Below are positions 24,821-33,519 of a stretch of DNA of 48,339 nt, piece by piece. Position 1 is the first letter of the stretch, and each line of letters opens with the position of its first letter. The notes beneath the pieces were generated by a model, which worked only from the letters and a program-made list of their open reading frames with translations, did not search any database and had not been told where the DNA came from. The DNA comes from an uncultured Lachnospiraceae bacterium (GTDB taxonomy: Bacteria; Bacillota; Clostridia; Lachnospirales; Lachnospiraceae). The position numbers and the translations under genes were made by a program. The stretch spans positions 1 to 48,339 of the forward strand of contig CAKRES010000021.1 in the NCBI GenBank assembly GCA_934317845.1, in the 5' to 3' direction.

Positions 24821-25636
24821 ATGAAAAGGTATTTGATCGTTATAGGATGTCTTTTACTGATTGCTGCCGGATTTTTTGGAGCTGCCTACCATAAGCGGAG
24901 TGCGAGAGGCACAGTGGAAACGGTAAGCACGCGGAACAATGCAGGCTTGATCGTTACAGATAACCGTGTGTTTGATCAGGCGGATCTTTTGAGTGATGCG
25001 GAAGAACAATCGCTGGAACGTGATATCAAGCAGGTACGTCAGGAAAAGAAAACAGATATTGTGATGGTGACAACAAACGATGCGGAAGGAAAGAATTCCG
25101 AAGCGTATGCGGATGATTTCTACGATACGCATGACTTTGGATATGAGGATTCTCATGGCACAGGCATCTTGTTTTTGATCGATATGGACAATCGCAACAT
25201 CTGGATCTCCACTTCCGGTGCCTGTATGAAATATTACACCTCGTCAAGGATCGATGATGCGATCGACACGATCTATGATGAATTAAAGTCCGGACAGTAT
25301 GCTTTGGTATTTGCGGGACTGCTTTCATCCGTGTCGGAATATATGTATGATGATACCGGATTTGATATGGACTATTTAGGTTATGCAGCGATCATCGGAG
25401 GCATTCTTGCCGGACTGGTGCTGCTTTGCCTGGTTGTGAACCGTGGTGGAAGTGTAACAGTAAGCTCAGGAAACTATCTGGTAGGAAGTTCTAAGGATGT
25501 TTACCGTAGAAGTGATGTACATTATGATACGGTTGTACATAAACGTAAGATTGAAAGCAATTCCTCCGGTGGTGGAGGTGGAAGTCATCACAGTAGTGGC
25601 GGATTCAGCCATGGCGGTGGCGGACGGTCGTTTTAG
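24821..25636 (+). CDS. TPM domain protein (YgcG-like)
   Basis: A 271-residue membrane protein. An N-terminal signal/anchor helix (4-23) precedes a TPM domain (about 48-175) with VFDQADLLSDAEEQSLERDI and HGTGILFLIDMDNRNIWIST, then a membrane helix (about 187-207) and a Gly/Ser/His-rich tail ending GGFSHGGGGRSF, the typical end of YgcG-like proteins. Such tails may bind metals or mediate association. The gene follows the zinc-ribbon gene with a strong ribosome site. Biochemical role is unknown; TPM domains have been linked to photosystem II repair in plants and to phosphatase activity. Confidence 0.78.
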   Translation: MKRYLIVIGCLLLIAAGFFGAAYHKRSARGTVETVSTRNNAGLIVTDNRVFDQADLLSDAEEQSLERDIKQVRQEKKTDIVMVTTNDAEGKNSEAYADDFYDTHDFGYEDSHGTGILFLIDMDNRNIWISTSGACMKYYTSSRIDDAIDTIYDELKSGQYALVFAGLLSSVSEYMYDDTGFDMDYLGYAAIIGGILAGLVLLCLVVNRGGSVTVSSGNYLVGSSKDVYRRSDVHYDTVVHKRKIESNSSGGGGGSHHSSGGFSHGGGGRSF

Positions 25637-25647
25637 TTTGTATATTT

Positions 25648-25686
25648 CCTATTCTTTTTTCTCATACTGTAAGAAAAAAGGATAGG
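25648..25686 (+). promoter_or_regulatory. Long stem enclosing the tepA ribosome site
   Basis: CCTATTCTTTTTTCT (25648-25662) pairs over 15 positions (one U-G) with AGAAAAAAGGATAGG (25672-25686) around a 9-base loop. The right arm runs into the only Shine-Dalgarno candidate, GGATAGGAG (25680-25688), of the protease gene at 25696; TTTTTT (25690-25695) follows. It may be an imperfect terminator of the TPM gene, a block to ribosome entry, or both. Confidence 0.5.
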
Positions 25687-25695
25687 AGATTTTTT

Positions 25696-26409
25696 ATGAG
25701 CGAAAAAGAAGAAAAAGAGCAGACGCCGAAGACCGGCAATATCACGCGGGAAGAAATTGAAAAATATGGTCAGATCACGATCTATCATAAGGAAGAGGGG
25801 GAACGCACCAAAGCAAATCTTTCGGTTATCACGATCATTGGTGAGATTGAGGGACATGAGTGTCTTTCCCAGAATACAAAGACTACAAAATATGAGCATA
25901 TGCTTCCGCTGCTGGCAGGTATTGAGGAAAATGAGGAGATCGACGGTGTGTTATTTTTGCTGAATACGGTCGGCGGTGATGTGGAGTGCGGACTGGCGAT
26001 CGCAGAACTGATCGCATCACTTAGCAAACCGTCGGTGTCATTGGTGCTTGGAGGAAGTCATTCCATCGGAGGTCCACTGGCCTGTTCAACAAATTACTCC
26101 TTTATTGTGCCAACGGCAACGATGATCCTGCATCCTGTCAGGATGAGTGGAACGATCATTGGAGCACCCTCAACTTACGAACAGTTTGCGAAAATGCAGG
26201 AACGCATCATTGGATTTATGGCAGGGCACAGCCACGCATCAGAAGAACGGTTACTGGAACTTACGATGAATACGAAAATGCTGACGAAGGATCTTGGTAC
26301 GATACTAGTGGGTGAAGAAGCGGTAAACGAGGGACTGATCGATCAGGTGGGAGGTATGAAGGAAGCCTTTCATAAGATCAATAAAATGTGTGGTTACGGG
26401 AAAAATTAG
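25696..26409 (+). CDS. tepA: ClpP-class serine protease, TepA-like
   Basis: A 237-residue cytosolic member of the ClpP/SppA crotonase-fold proteases. The oxyanion strand LLNTVGGDVECGLAIAELI, the candidate nucleophile Ser in GGSHSIGGPLA, and the His in MILHPVRMSG correspond to the ClpP catalytic scaffold. The divergent N-terminus with EKYGQI and the gene neighbourhood next to an FtsK/SpoIIIE gene match the Bacillus tepA-spoIIIE arrangement. TepA has been linked to protein export and to degrading small acid-soluble spore proteins. Start has an unusual ribosome site inside a stem. Confidence 0.78.
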   Translation: MSEKEEKEQTPKTGNITREEIEKYGQITIYHKEEGERTKANLSVITIIGEIEGHECLSQNTKTTKYEHMLPLLAGIEENEEIDGVLFLLNTVGGDVECGLAIAELIASLSKPSVSLVLGGSHSIGGPLACSTNYSFIVPTATMILHPVRMSGTIIGAPSTYEQFAKMQERIIGFMAGHSHASEERLLELTMNTKMLTKDLGTILVGEEAVNEGLIDQVGGMKEAFHKINKMCGYGKN

Positions 26410-26506
26410 GAAAAAAGCTGGAAAAAGAGAAGGAAAATCGGTAAAATACCAAACAGGCAGGATTGTTTGTCAAAACTGCCATAATAAAAAAGTAAGGATG
26501 AAAGTT

Positions 26507-27070
26507 ATGAAAAAATGGTTTGTCATAATACTGTTTGCCACAGTGCTTGCCTTTACTGCCGGGATCAAGACAGCACCTGTGACGCATGCAGAGTATACAC
26601 AGGAAGAAAAGGAACAGGCGAAGGCATGGCTTTCGGCGCATGGATATGCCCCTACCCGGGAAGGGGCGGCACAGGCATATCAGGATTATCTGAATGGAAA
26701 GTTTGATGAAGAATTAAAGGATAATCCTGCCCTGCAGCAGATGGCACCTGCTACAACCGAGGCGGCCACAACAGAAGAAACAACAGAAAAAAAGGAACTG
26801 ACAGAGGCGAAGCCGGATGCAAAACAGCAGGACAGAGAGACTGCTCCTAAAAAGGCATCTTCTGATACAGCAACTGAGAGCGCAAAAGAGAATACAGAGC
26901 AGACGACACAGGCAGTTACAACAGAAGAAAAGGCTGTGAAACAGGAGAATAAAGAGAAAAAGTCCAAAAACGAGGTGACAAAGGCACGTCCGGTTGTACC
27001 GGGGATCGGACTTTTGGTTCTGGGACTGGTCGTGATCTTCTTTTCCTGGAAACGCAAGCATAAGAGATAG
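26507..27070 (+). CDS. Small surface protein with signal peptide and C-terminal anchor, unknown
   Basis: A 187-residue protein that I do not recognise as a family. It has a signal peptide (1-27, ending THAEYTQ), a short helical domain (about 28-70; EEKEQAKAWLSAHGYAPTRE), a Thr/Glu/Lys-rich low-complexity stalk (about 80-155), and a membrane helix (about 163-180) with a basic tail KRKHKR. This arrangement places the short helical domain outside on a flexible stalk. ATG 26507 is preferred over 26498, as AAGGATG lies closer to correct spacing. It lies between tepA and ftsK. Confidence 0.6.
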   Translation: MKKWFVIILFATVLAFTAGIKTAPVTHAEYTQEEKEQAKAWLSAHGYAPTREGAAQAYQDYLNGKFDEELKDNPALQQMAPATTEAATTEETTEKKELTEAKPDAKQQDRETAPKKASSDTATESAKENTEQTTQAVTTEEKAVKQENKEKKSKNEVTKARPVVPGIGLLVLGLVVIFFSWKRKHKR

Positions 27071-27073
27071 CAC

Positions 27074-27102
27074 TTGTAAAATCGGGAACATCATAGTATG
27101 AT
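27074..27102 (+). promoter_or_regulatory. Putative promoter of ftsK/spoIIIE
   Basis: TTGTAA (27074-27079), 17 bases, TATGAT (27097-27102), 53 bases before the ftsK start. Moderate match to a sigma-A promoter. Confidence 0.45.
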
Positions 27103-27155
27103 AAAAAAGTATGCATAAAAGAAAGGAACATTAAGAAAGTAAGCGGGGGTTTGCT

Positions 27156-29957
27156 ATGGCTTCTACAAAGAAGACAAACACAAAAAGAAAAACAACAACA
27201 AAAAAACGAACATCCGCGAAACGTCCGGTGAAAGGCAAAAAAAATGGACAGGATGTATTTGAGGAGGGCGTACTGATCGCGATCGTTGCGGCAGTCTGCA
27301 TTTTCCTTTTATGCTGTAATATTGGACTTTGCGGTAAATTGGGCGGTTATATCAGCGGCTTTTTCTTTGGACTATTTGGTCTGGTACAGTATTTGATACC
27401 GGTATTTATCTGTGCAGCAATGATCATTGCCGTGTTATATGATTACAGTGCCAGATGTATCAGAAAGATCACATTAAGCGTGGTATTTGCCTGCTTTTTG
27501 TGTGCGCTTTGCCATATGTCTGTACATATCGACTGGGGGTTTCAGGAGATTGCGAAAAGCTACCTTTACAGTATGGAGCATAAAACTGCCGGAGGTCTGA
27601 TCGGAGCACTGCTCACCAGTATTTTTTATCCGTTTTTATCAACAGCCGGTACATGGGTGCTGGTCTTGCTGGTTTTAGTATTACTATTTATCCTGATCGC
27701 AGGAACTTCTGTGATCGATGTAGCGCATAATATTTATGATGCTTTTTCACTGGATGAAGATGAGATGGTGGTCAGAGAGGAGTTCTATGCCAAAAAGCAG
27801 GAACGACGTAAGGTACAGCAGCAAGAGCGAAAAGAAGCGCGCATACAGCGTTATCAGGAAGCAGCAGAGCGGGAACAGGAGCAACTTGATGAGATCGAGG
27901 AGAGAAGAAAACGCTTCCGTTCCGGACGGGTGTTTGAAGTGAATACGGAAACGGCTGCTGCCAAAAGTGATGATCTGACAATGGGAAAGGCTAAAAAGGC
28001 AACGACTGTATTACATAATCAGGGGCTTTGTTCTGAAAAGGAAACGGCAGAGAAGACGCGGCCTGCAAAGACAGCACGTCAGGAGAAAGTGAAAACATCT
28101 GCACCAAAGCAGGAAAAGATCAATGAAGTGACTGTGTCATCAGATGGAGAATTGCATATTACCGGTCTGGTGGAAGAACCGTTAGAAAGAGAGCCTGCAC
28201 CGGAGAAAAGGCAGGTGAGAGCGAAGAAAGCAGAACATGCGATTTCCGGGACGGCAAATGCTACCGCTTTTGACAAGCTTCCGACGACTAAAGTGCGTGA
28301 AGTGACAGCAGAATTTTCGGATGCTTCCTCATGGGAGAAAGAAACGTCGTCCGGTATTGACGCAACTGCGCAGGAACCGGCAAAGCCGGTGAGCCACCGC
28401 AGAACAAAGGAAACGGCAAAAGAAGCACAGAGGGAAGCACAAAATACCGCAAACGAGATTGCAAAAACAGATGCGAAGGCGGATTATTCTTCCTATCAAA
28501 GACCGCTGCTGGAATTATTAGAGCGCGGGAAACGGGTGCAGGGCAATACTAAGGCGCAGCTTCAGGCAACGGCCAAAAAGCTGGAGGAGACGTTAGACAG
28601 CTTTGGTGTGCATGTTACAGTAACGGATGTGAGCTGCGGGCCTGCTGTTACACGTTATGAAATGCTCCCGGAACAGGGAACAAGAGTGAATAAAATTACC
28701 AGCTTGGCAGATGATATCAAGTTGAATCTGGCAGTGGCAGATATTCGTATCGAGGCACCGATCCCCGGAAAAGCGGCGATCGGAATCGAGGTGCCAAACA
28801 AGGAGGCACAGCCGGTCAGCTTCCGTGATCTGTTAGAGGGCAGTGATTTCATGGCGAGTCCTGGTGATCTGTCCTTTGCAGTAGGAAAGGACATCAGCGG
28901 TGAAGTGGTGATCTCCGATATTGGAAAAATGCCGCATGTATTGATCGCAGGTGCGACCGGCTCCGGTAAATCTGTATGTATCAATACACTGATCATGAGT
29001 CTTCTTTATAAATCTCATCCGGATGATGTAAAGCTGATCATGATCGACCCGAAGGTTGTGGAGCTTAGTGTATACAATGGAATCCCACATCTGCTGATCC
29101 CTGTAGTGACCGATCCAAAAAAAGCGAGCGGCGCATTAAACTGGGCAGTGGCAGAGATGGAAGCCCGTTATAAGAAATTTGCAGAGTGCAACGTGCGGAA
29201 CTTAGAGGGCTACAACAAAAAGGTTGTACAGCTTGATGAAAGAGGAGAAAATCCGGAGAAAGAATTTAAGAAAATGCCGAAGATCGTCATCATTGTTGAC
29301 GAGTTGGCAGATCTGATGATGGTGGCACATGGGGAAGTGGAGGATGCAATCGTGCGTCTGTCACAGCTTGCCAGAGCTGCAGGAATTCATCTGGTGATCG
29401 CGACCCAGCGGCCATCTGTGGATGTCATTACCGGACTGATCAAAGCCAATGTTCCGTCCAGGATTGCATTTGCAGTATCTTCCGGTGTCGACAGCCGTAC
29501 TATCCTTGATATGAACGGAGCAGAAAAACTGCTTGGAAAAGGAGATATGTTATTTGCACCAAGCGGCATTCCAAAACCGATCCGTGTGCAAGGTGCGTTT
29601 ATTTCTGATAAGGAAGTGGGACGCGTTGTAGAATTTTTAAAGGCACAGGAATTAAATGTGCAATATAATGATAATATTACAAGAGAGATCAATTGCGGAC
29701 CACGTTCGGTACGGGATGCCAACAAGGATCAGGAGCGTGATGAGTATTTTGTCGATGCTGCTAAATTCATTATCGAAAAGGAAAAAGCTTCTATTGGTAT
29801 GCTGCAGCGTGTGTATAAGATAGGCTTTAACCGTGCAGCACGCATTATGGATCAGTTAAGTGAGGCAGGCGTGGTAGGACCGGAAGAGGGAACAAAACCG
29901 CGTCAGATCTTAATGACGATGGATGAGTTTGAACAGTGGTTAGCACAGGAGAACTAG
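27156..29957 (+). CDS. ftsK: FtsK/SpoIIIE DNA translocase
   Basis: A 933-residue septal DNA pump. A very basic N-terminus (1-30) precedes four membrane helices (about 38-190), a long charged linker (about 200-450), then the motor: Walker A GATGSGKS at 599-606, Walker B VIIVDELADLMMV, and the C-terminal gamma winged-helix domain (about 865-933; DEYFVDAAKFIIEKEKASIG) that reads orienting sequences. It moves chromosomes across the division or sporulation septum. Neighbouring tepA suggests the SpoIIIE-type locus, but vegetative FtsK is equally possible. The ribosome site is unusual (GCGGGGG). Confidence 0.92.
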   Translation: MASTKKTNTKRKTTTKKRTSAKRPVKGKKNGQDVFEEGVLIAIVAAVCIFLLCCNIGLCGKLGGYISGFFFGLFGLVQYLIPVFICAAMIIAVLYDYSARCIRKITLSVVFACFLCALCHMSVHIDWGFQEIAKSYLYSMEHKTAGGLIGALLTSIFYPFLSTAGTWVLVLLVLVLLFILIAGTSVIDVAHNIYDAFSLDEDEMVVREEFYAKKQERRKVQQQERKEARIQRYQEAAEREQEQLDEIEERRKRFRSGRVFEVNTETAAAKSDDLTMGKAKKATTVLHNQGLCSEKETAEKTRPAKTARQEKVKTSAPKQEKINEVTVSSDGELHITGLVEEPLEREPAPEKRQVRAKKAEHAISGTANATAFDKLPTTKVREVTAEFSDASSWEKETSSGIDATAQEPAKPVSHRRTKETAKEAQREAQNTANEIAKTDAKADYSSYQRPLLELLERGKRVQGNTKAQLQATAKKLEETLDSFGVHVTVTDVSCGPAVTRYEMLPEQGTRVNKITSLADDIKLNLAVADIRIEAPIPGKAAIGIEVPNKEAQPVSFRDLLEGSDFMASPGDLSFAVGKDISGEVVISDIGKMPHVLIAGATGSGKSVCINTLIMSLLYKSHPDDVKLIMIDPKVVELSVYNGIPHLLIPVVTDPKKASGALNWAVAEMEARYKKFAECNVRNLEGYNKKVVQLDERGENPEKEFKKMPKIVIIVDELADLMMVAHGEVEDAIVRLSQLARAAGIHLVIATQRPSVDVITGLIKANVPSRIAFAVSSGVDSRTILDMNGAEKLLGKGDMLFAPSGIPKPIRVQGAFISDKEVGRVVEFLKAQELNVQYNDNITREINCGPRSVRDANKDQERDEYFVDAAKFIIEKEKASIGMLQRVYKIGFNRAARIMDQLSEAGVVGPEEGTKPRQILMTMDEFEQWLAQEN

Positions 29958-29989
29958 AAAACATAGATGGATAGAAAGTGGTGAAGAGT

Positions 29990-30409
29990 ATGCAGGAGCA
30001 GAATCACAGTACACCGTCAGAGGGTGGAAAAAGGAAAAAAGGTGGAACCCATTCGTATGTGCCGGCGCATCGCACGTTATATGTGTGTGGTTCATTGTTT
30101 GGCAATACCCTGTTTGGTATCATGGGGCTTGGACTTGGTTTCTTGTTTTTTGTGACCAAAGTGATCGCGACCGGAACGATCCTCTTAAATGTGATGGTAT
30201 TTGGAATCGGCGCAGTGATCATTGTGATCTACCTATACATTTTACTATTGCTCAACCGCTGGTGGGTAAAGCAATGCTCGGATCAAAAAAGCAAACGAAA
30301 CGACAGCAACCGCCTGTTTTTCAGTATGCTTTATGTTGTTTGTGTGGTGATCGTAAGCATTGCATATTCCTTTTTGCGTGCGGCAATTATGGCAAATGTT
30401 GCTGATTAA
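29990..30409 (+). CDS. Small three-helix membrane protein, unknown function
   Basis: A 139-residue protein that I do not recognise. A hydrophilic N-terminus (1-35, Ser/Lys/Gly-rich) is followed by hydrophobic helices at about 38-60, 62-88 and 112-132, with a basic loop between (SDQKSKRN). ATG 29990 is chosen because AAAGTGGTGAAG, a near match to the anti-SD sequence, ends a few bases before it; GTG codons at 29978 and 29981 lie inside that site. It follows ftsK by 32 bases and is probably cotranscribed. No function is proposed. Confidence 0.6.
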   Translation: MQEQNHSTPSEGGKRKKGGTHSYVPAHRTLYVCGSLFGNTLFGIMGLGLGFLFFVTKVIATGTILLNVMVFGIGAVIIVIYLYILLLLNRWWVKQCSDQKSKRNDSNRLFFSMLYVVCVVIVSIAYSFLRAAIMANVAD

Positions 30410-30437
30410 AGATTTTTGGAAAGACCATTTGCAAGCC

Positions 30438-30466
30438 TTGTAGCAGTGAAAAAACTATGCTATACT
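30438..30466 (+). promoter_or_regulatory. Putative promoter of leuS
   Basis: TTGTAG (30438-30443), 17 bases, TATACT (30461-30466), with TG one base upstream of the -10 (extended -10). The expected start lies in the hairpin at 30467-30496. Confidence 0.5.
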
Positions 30467-30496
30467 ACACTGTGGCAGTTTTGTCACAGTGTTTTT
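30467..30496 (+). terminator. Hairpin with T-tail between the small membrane protein gene and leuS
   Basis: ACACTGTG (30467-30474) pairs with CACAGTGT (30485-30492) around a 10-base loop; the T-run is 30492-30496. It is probably the terminator of the ftsK group. It begins immediately after the putative leuS -10, so it may also form at the 5' end of the leuS mRNA. Confidence 0.65.
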
Positions 30497-30534
30497 AATG
30501 ATAAAACAAGTAAGAGTTTTAGGAGGAATTGGAT

Positions 30535-32967
30535 ATGGCAGCTACAGTACCATATAATCACAATGCCATTGAGAAGAAATGGCGAAAGAAGTGGGAAGAG
30601 AACCCGATCAATGTAGACGATGGGAAAAAGGAGAAATATTATTGTCTGGATATGTTTCCATATCCATCCGGCAATGGACTTCATGTAGGGCATTGGAGAG
30701 GCTATGTGATCTCTGATGTGTGGAGCCGATATAAGATGTTACAGGGCTATTATCTGATTCATCCGATGGGATGGGATGCGTTTGGTCTTCCGGCAGAGAA
30801 TTATGCCATCAAAAACGGAGTGCATCCAAGCATTTCTACGGCAGAGAATGTAAAGAACATCAAGCGTCAGATCAATGAGATCGCTGCTATTTATGATTGG
30901 GACCGTGAGGTCAATACGACAGATCCGAAGTTCTACAAATGGACACAGTGGATCTTTGTAAAGATGTTTAAAGAAGGGTTGGCATATGAGAAGAAGATGC
31001 CGATCAATTGGTGCCCATCCTGTAAGACAGGTCTTGCCAACGAAGAAGTAGTAGATGGCAAGTGTGAGCGCTGTGGTTCTGAGGTAACCAAAAAGAATCT
31101 GCGCCAGTGGATGTTGAAGATCACTGCATATGCCGATCGTTTATTGAGTGATCTTGACAAGCTTGACTGGCCGGATAAAGTAAAGAAAATGCAGACAGAC
31201 TGGATTGGAAAATCCTATGGTGCAGAGGTCAACTTCAAGGTAGATGGCAAGGACGAGGAGATCACAGTATATACGACGCGTCCGGATACCCTTTGGGGAG
31301 CTACCTTTATGGTATTGGCACCGGAGCATGCATTAGCGCATGATCTGGCAACAGACGAGACCAGAGAAGCGGTCGAAAAGTATATTTATGATGCTTCCAT
31401 GAAGTCTAATGTTGACCGTATGCAGGACAAAGAAAAAACAGGTGTGTTCACCGGATCTTATGCGATCAATCCACTTAATGGAAAGAAGACACCGATCTGG
31501 CTTTCTGATTATGTATTAGCAGATTATGGTACCGGAGCGATCATGTGTGTGCCTGCGCATGACGATCGTGACTTTGCATTTGCCAAGAAATTTGATCTTC
31601 CGATCATTCAGGTTATTGCAAAGGATGGAAAAGAGATTGAAAATATGACAGAGGCTTATACAGAAGCTTCCGGTACAATGATCAACTCCGGTGACTGGAA
31701 TGGTATGGAATCTTCCGTGCTGAAGAAAGAAGCACCGGAAATGATCGAGAAGATGGGATATGGTAAAAAGACCGTCAACTATAAGCTGCGTGACTGGGTA
31801 TTTTCCCGTCAGCGTTACTGGGGCGAGCCGATTCCGATCATTCACTGTCCGGACTGTGGAGCAGTTCCGGTTCCGGAGGAAGAGCTTCCGGTATTGCTTC
31901 CGGATGTAGAAAAATATGAACCGACAGGTACAGGAGAGTCTCCACTGGCAGCCATTGACAGCTGGGTAAATACAACTTGTCCATGCTGTGGAAAACCAGC
32001 AAAACGAGAGACTAATACGATGCCTCAATGGGCAGGATCATCCTGGTATTTCTTACGTTATGTGGATAACAAGAATGACGAAGCACTGGTAGATCGTGAA
32101 AAGGCAGACAAATATCTTCCGGTAGATATGTATATTGGTGGTGTAGAACATGCGGTGCTGCATTTGCTGTATTCCCGTTTCTATACCAAATTCCTGCACG
32201 ACATTGGTGTGATTGATTTTGATGAGCCATTTAAGAAGCTGTTCAATCAGGGTATGGTATGTGGTAGAGACCGTGAGACCGGAGCTGCGACAAAGATGAG
32301 TAAATCGCTTGGAAATATTGTGTCACCGGATGACATTGTAAAAGATTATGGTTGTGATTCTTTGCGTTTATACGAGCTTTTCATTGGGCCACCAGAACTT
32401 GATTCTATCTGGGATGACAGTGGAATGGAAGGTATCTACCGTTTCTTAAATCGTCTTTGGAATATGTTTATGGAAAACAAAGACAAGGATGTTGCAGAGA
32501 CACCGGAGCTTGTAAAGCTGCGTCATAAGATGATCTATGACATTACAACACGTTTAGAGTCCTTCAGCCTGAATACTGTAGTATCCGGATTTATGGAGTA
32601 CAACAACAAGCTGGTAGCACTCACCAAACAGGGTGGTGTGGATAAGGAAACCTTAAAGACACTGACCATTCTGATTGCTCCATTTGCTCCTCATTTAGGA
32701 GAGGAAATGTGGGAGCAGCTTGGCGGAACAGATTCTGTATTCCACCAGACATGGCCGGTTTATGAAGAAGATAAGATGGCAGATAATGAGAAAGAGATTG
32801 CTGTTCAGATCAATGGTAAGACGAAAGGTGTGGTCAAGATCGCGGTTGATGAGGCAAAGGATGCTGTCATTGAAAAAGCAAAACAGGAGATCAGTGATAA
32901 GCTTACCGGAAACATCATCAAGGAGATCTATGTTCCGGGAAGAATTGTCAACATCGTAATGAAATAA
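30535..32967 (+). CDS. leuS: Leucyl-tRNA synthetase
   Basis: An 810-residue class I aminoacyl-tRNA synthetase. The HIGH-type motif is in PYPSGNGLHVGH; the editing domain CP1 has TTRPDTLWGATFMVLAPEH; the KMSKS motif is in ATKMSKSLGN. Two Cys-X2-Cys pairs in the zinc-type inserts are visible (CPSCKTG...CERCGS and CPDCGA...CPCCGK). It charges tRNA-Leu. ATG 30535 follows AGGAGG by eight bases. The leader (at most about 60 bases) is too short for a T-box, which many Firmicute synthetase genes have. A bidirectional terminator closes the gene. Confidence 0.96.
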   Translation: MAATVPYNHNAIEKKWRKKWEENPINVDDGKKEKYYCLDMFPYPSGNGLHVGHWRGYVISDVWSRYKMLQGYYLIHPMGWDAFGLPAENYAIKNGVHPSISTAENVKNIKRQINEIAAIYDWDREVNTTDPKFYKWTQWIFVKMFKEGLAYEKKMPINWCPSCKTGLANEEVVDGKCERCGSEVTKKNLRQWMLKITAYADRLLSDLDKLDWPDKVKKMQTDWIGKSYGAEVNFKVDGKDEEITVYTTRPDTLWGATFMVLAPEHALAHDLATDETREAVEKYIYDASMKSNVDRMQDKEKTGVFTGSYAINPLNGKKTPIWLSDYVLADYGTGAIMCVPAHDDRDFAFAKKFDLPIIQVIAKDGKEIENMTEAYTEASGTMINSGDWNGMESSVLKKEAPEMIEKMGYGKKTVNYKLRDWVFSRQRYWGEPIPIIHCPDCGAVPVPEEELPVLLPDVEKYEPTGTGESPLAAIDSWVNTTCPCCGKPAKRETNTMPQWAGSSWYFLRYVDNKNDEALVDREKADKYLPVDMYIGGVEHAVLHLLYSRFYTKFLHDIGVIDFDEPFKKLFNQGMVCGRDRETGAATKMSKSLGNIVSPDDIVKDYGCDSLRLYELFIGPPELDSIWDDSGMEGIYRFLNRLWNMFMENKDKDVAETPELVKLRHKMIYDITTRLESFSLNTVVSGFMEYNNKLVALTKQGGVDKETLKTLTILIAPFAPHLGEEMWEQLGGTDSVFHQTWPVYEEDKMADNEKEIAVQINGKTKGVVKIAVDEAKDAVIEKAKQEISDKLTGNIIKEIYVPGRIVNIVMK

Positions 32968-32970
32968 AAA

Positions 32971-33025
32971 GCAAAAAGAAAAACGGAAGATCCGAGCAAA
33001 GGATCTTCCGCTTTTTTGCTTTTTA
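32971..33025. terminator. Bidirectional terminator between leuS and the DUF1292 gene
   Basis: CGGAAGATCC (32984-32993), 7-base loop, GGATCTTCCG (33001-33010), flanked by A-runs on the left and T-runs on the right (GCTTTTTTGCTTTTT). It serves leuS on the plus strand and the convergent gene on the minus strand. Confidence 0.88.
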
Positions 33026-33322
33026 TAATGAGTTAAATTCTTCCTGATCCAAAATGGCATCAAAGGCTTCCGATACGGCTTCAAACTCTTCGTCATCTTC
33101 GATGTTCGTGATGTCCAAGTTTTCATCGTCGATTTCTTTGTATCGGTATAAGAAGATTTCACCATCTTCGTTATCAATGTCCTCGGTTGGAAGTAGCGCA
33201 GCATAATCCCCCTCGTAGCCTTCTACGGGAAATACACTGAGTACTGCACATTCCAGTTCCGTGTCATCTTCCAGTGTTAATGTGACAACCGGAGCTTCAA
33301 TTTCGTATTCTTTTTCAGACAT
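33023..33322 (-). CDS. DUF1292 family protein
   Basis: A 99-residue, strongly acidic cytosolic protein of the DUF1292 family: VVTLTLEDDTELECAVLSVF, then YAALLPTED and GEIFLYRYKE are characteristic. Function unknown; in Bacilli relatives (yrzB) lie beside the alaS-ruvX locus. The start at 33322 follows minus-strand GAGGAGGT; an upstream in-frame ATG would add an unrelated extension. It is monocistronic with its own promoter (33353-33381, minus) and shares a bidirectional terminator with leuS. Confidence 0.83.
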   Translation of the reverse strand: MSEKEYEIEAPVVTLTLEDDTELECAVLSVFPVEGYEGDYAALLPTEDIDNEDGEIFLYRYKEIDDENLDITNIEDDEEFEAVSEAFDAILDQEEFNSL

Positions 33323-33352
33323 GTTTTTTACCTCCTCATAAAGTCTGTTTTT

Positions 33353-33381
33353 ATTATAATGGATAACCTCAAAACATGCAA
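33353..33381 (-). promoter_or_regulatory. Promoter of the DUF1292 gene
   Basis: On the minus strand: TTGCAT (33381-33376), 17 bases, TATAAT (33358-33353), about 30 bases before the start codon. The rest of the 197-base gap to 33520 holds no clear plus-strand promoter for the antiporter gene. Confidence 0.65.
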
Positions 33382-33519
33382 TGAAAGAAATTGTAAAATT
33401 TAGGGATTTTATACAAATATTTGCCAAACATTTCTTGATTTTTAGGTGTAATAGATATAAAATAGAACAGATGTGGCATAAAATGCCAAGAAAATTATTT
33501 TTTAGGAGGAGTAAGTGTT

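Noticed and set aside
30410..30534. T-box leader for leuS
   Set aside because: The 125-base gap is too short, has no AGGGTGG-type T-box sequence, and its hairpin looks like a simple terminator.
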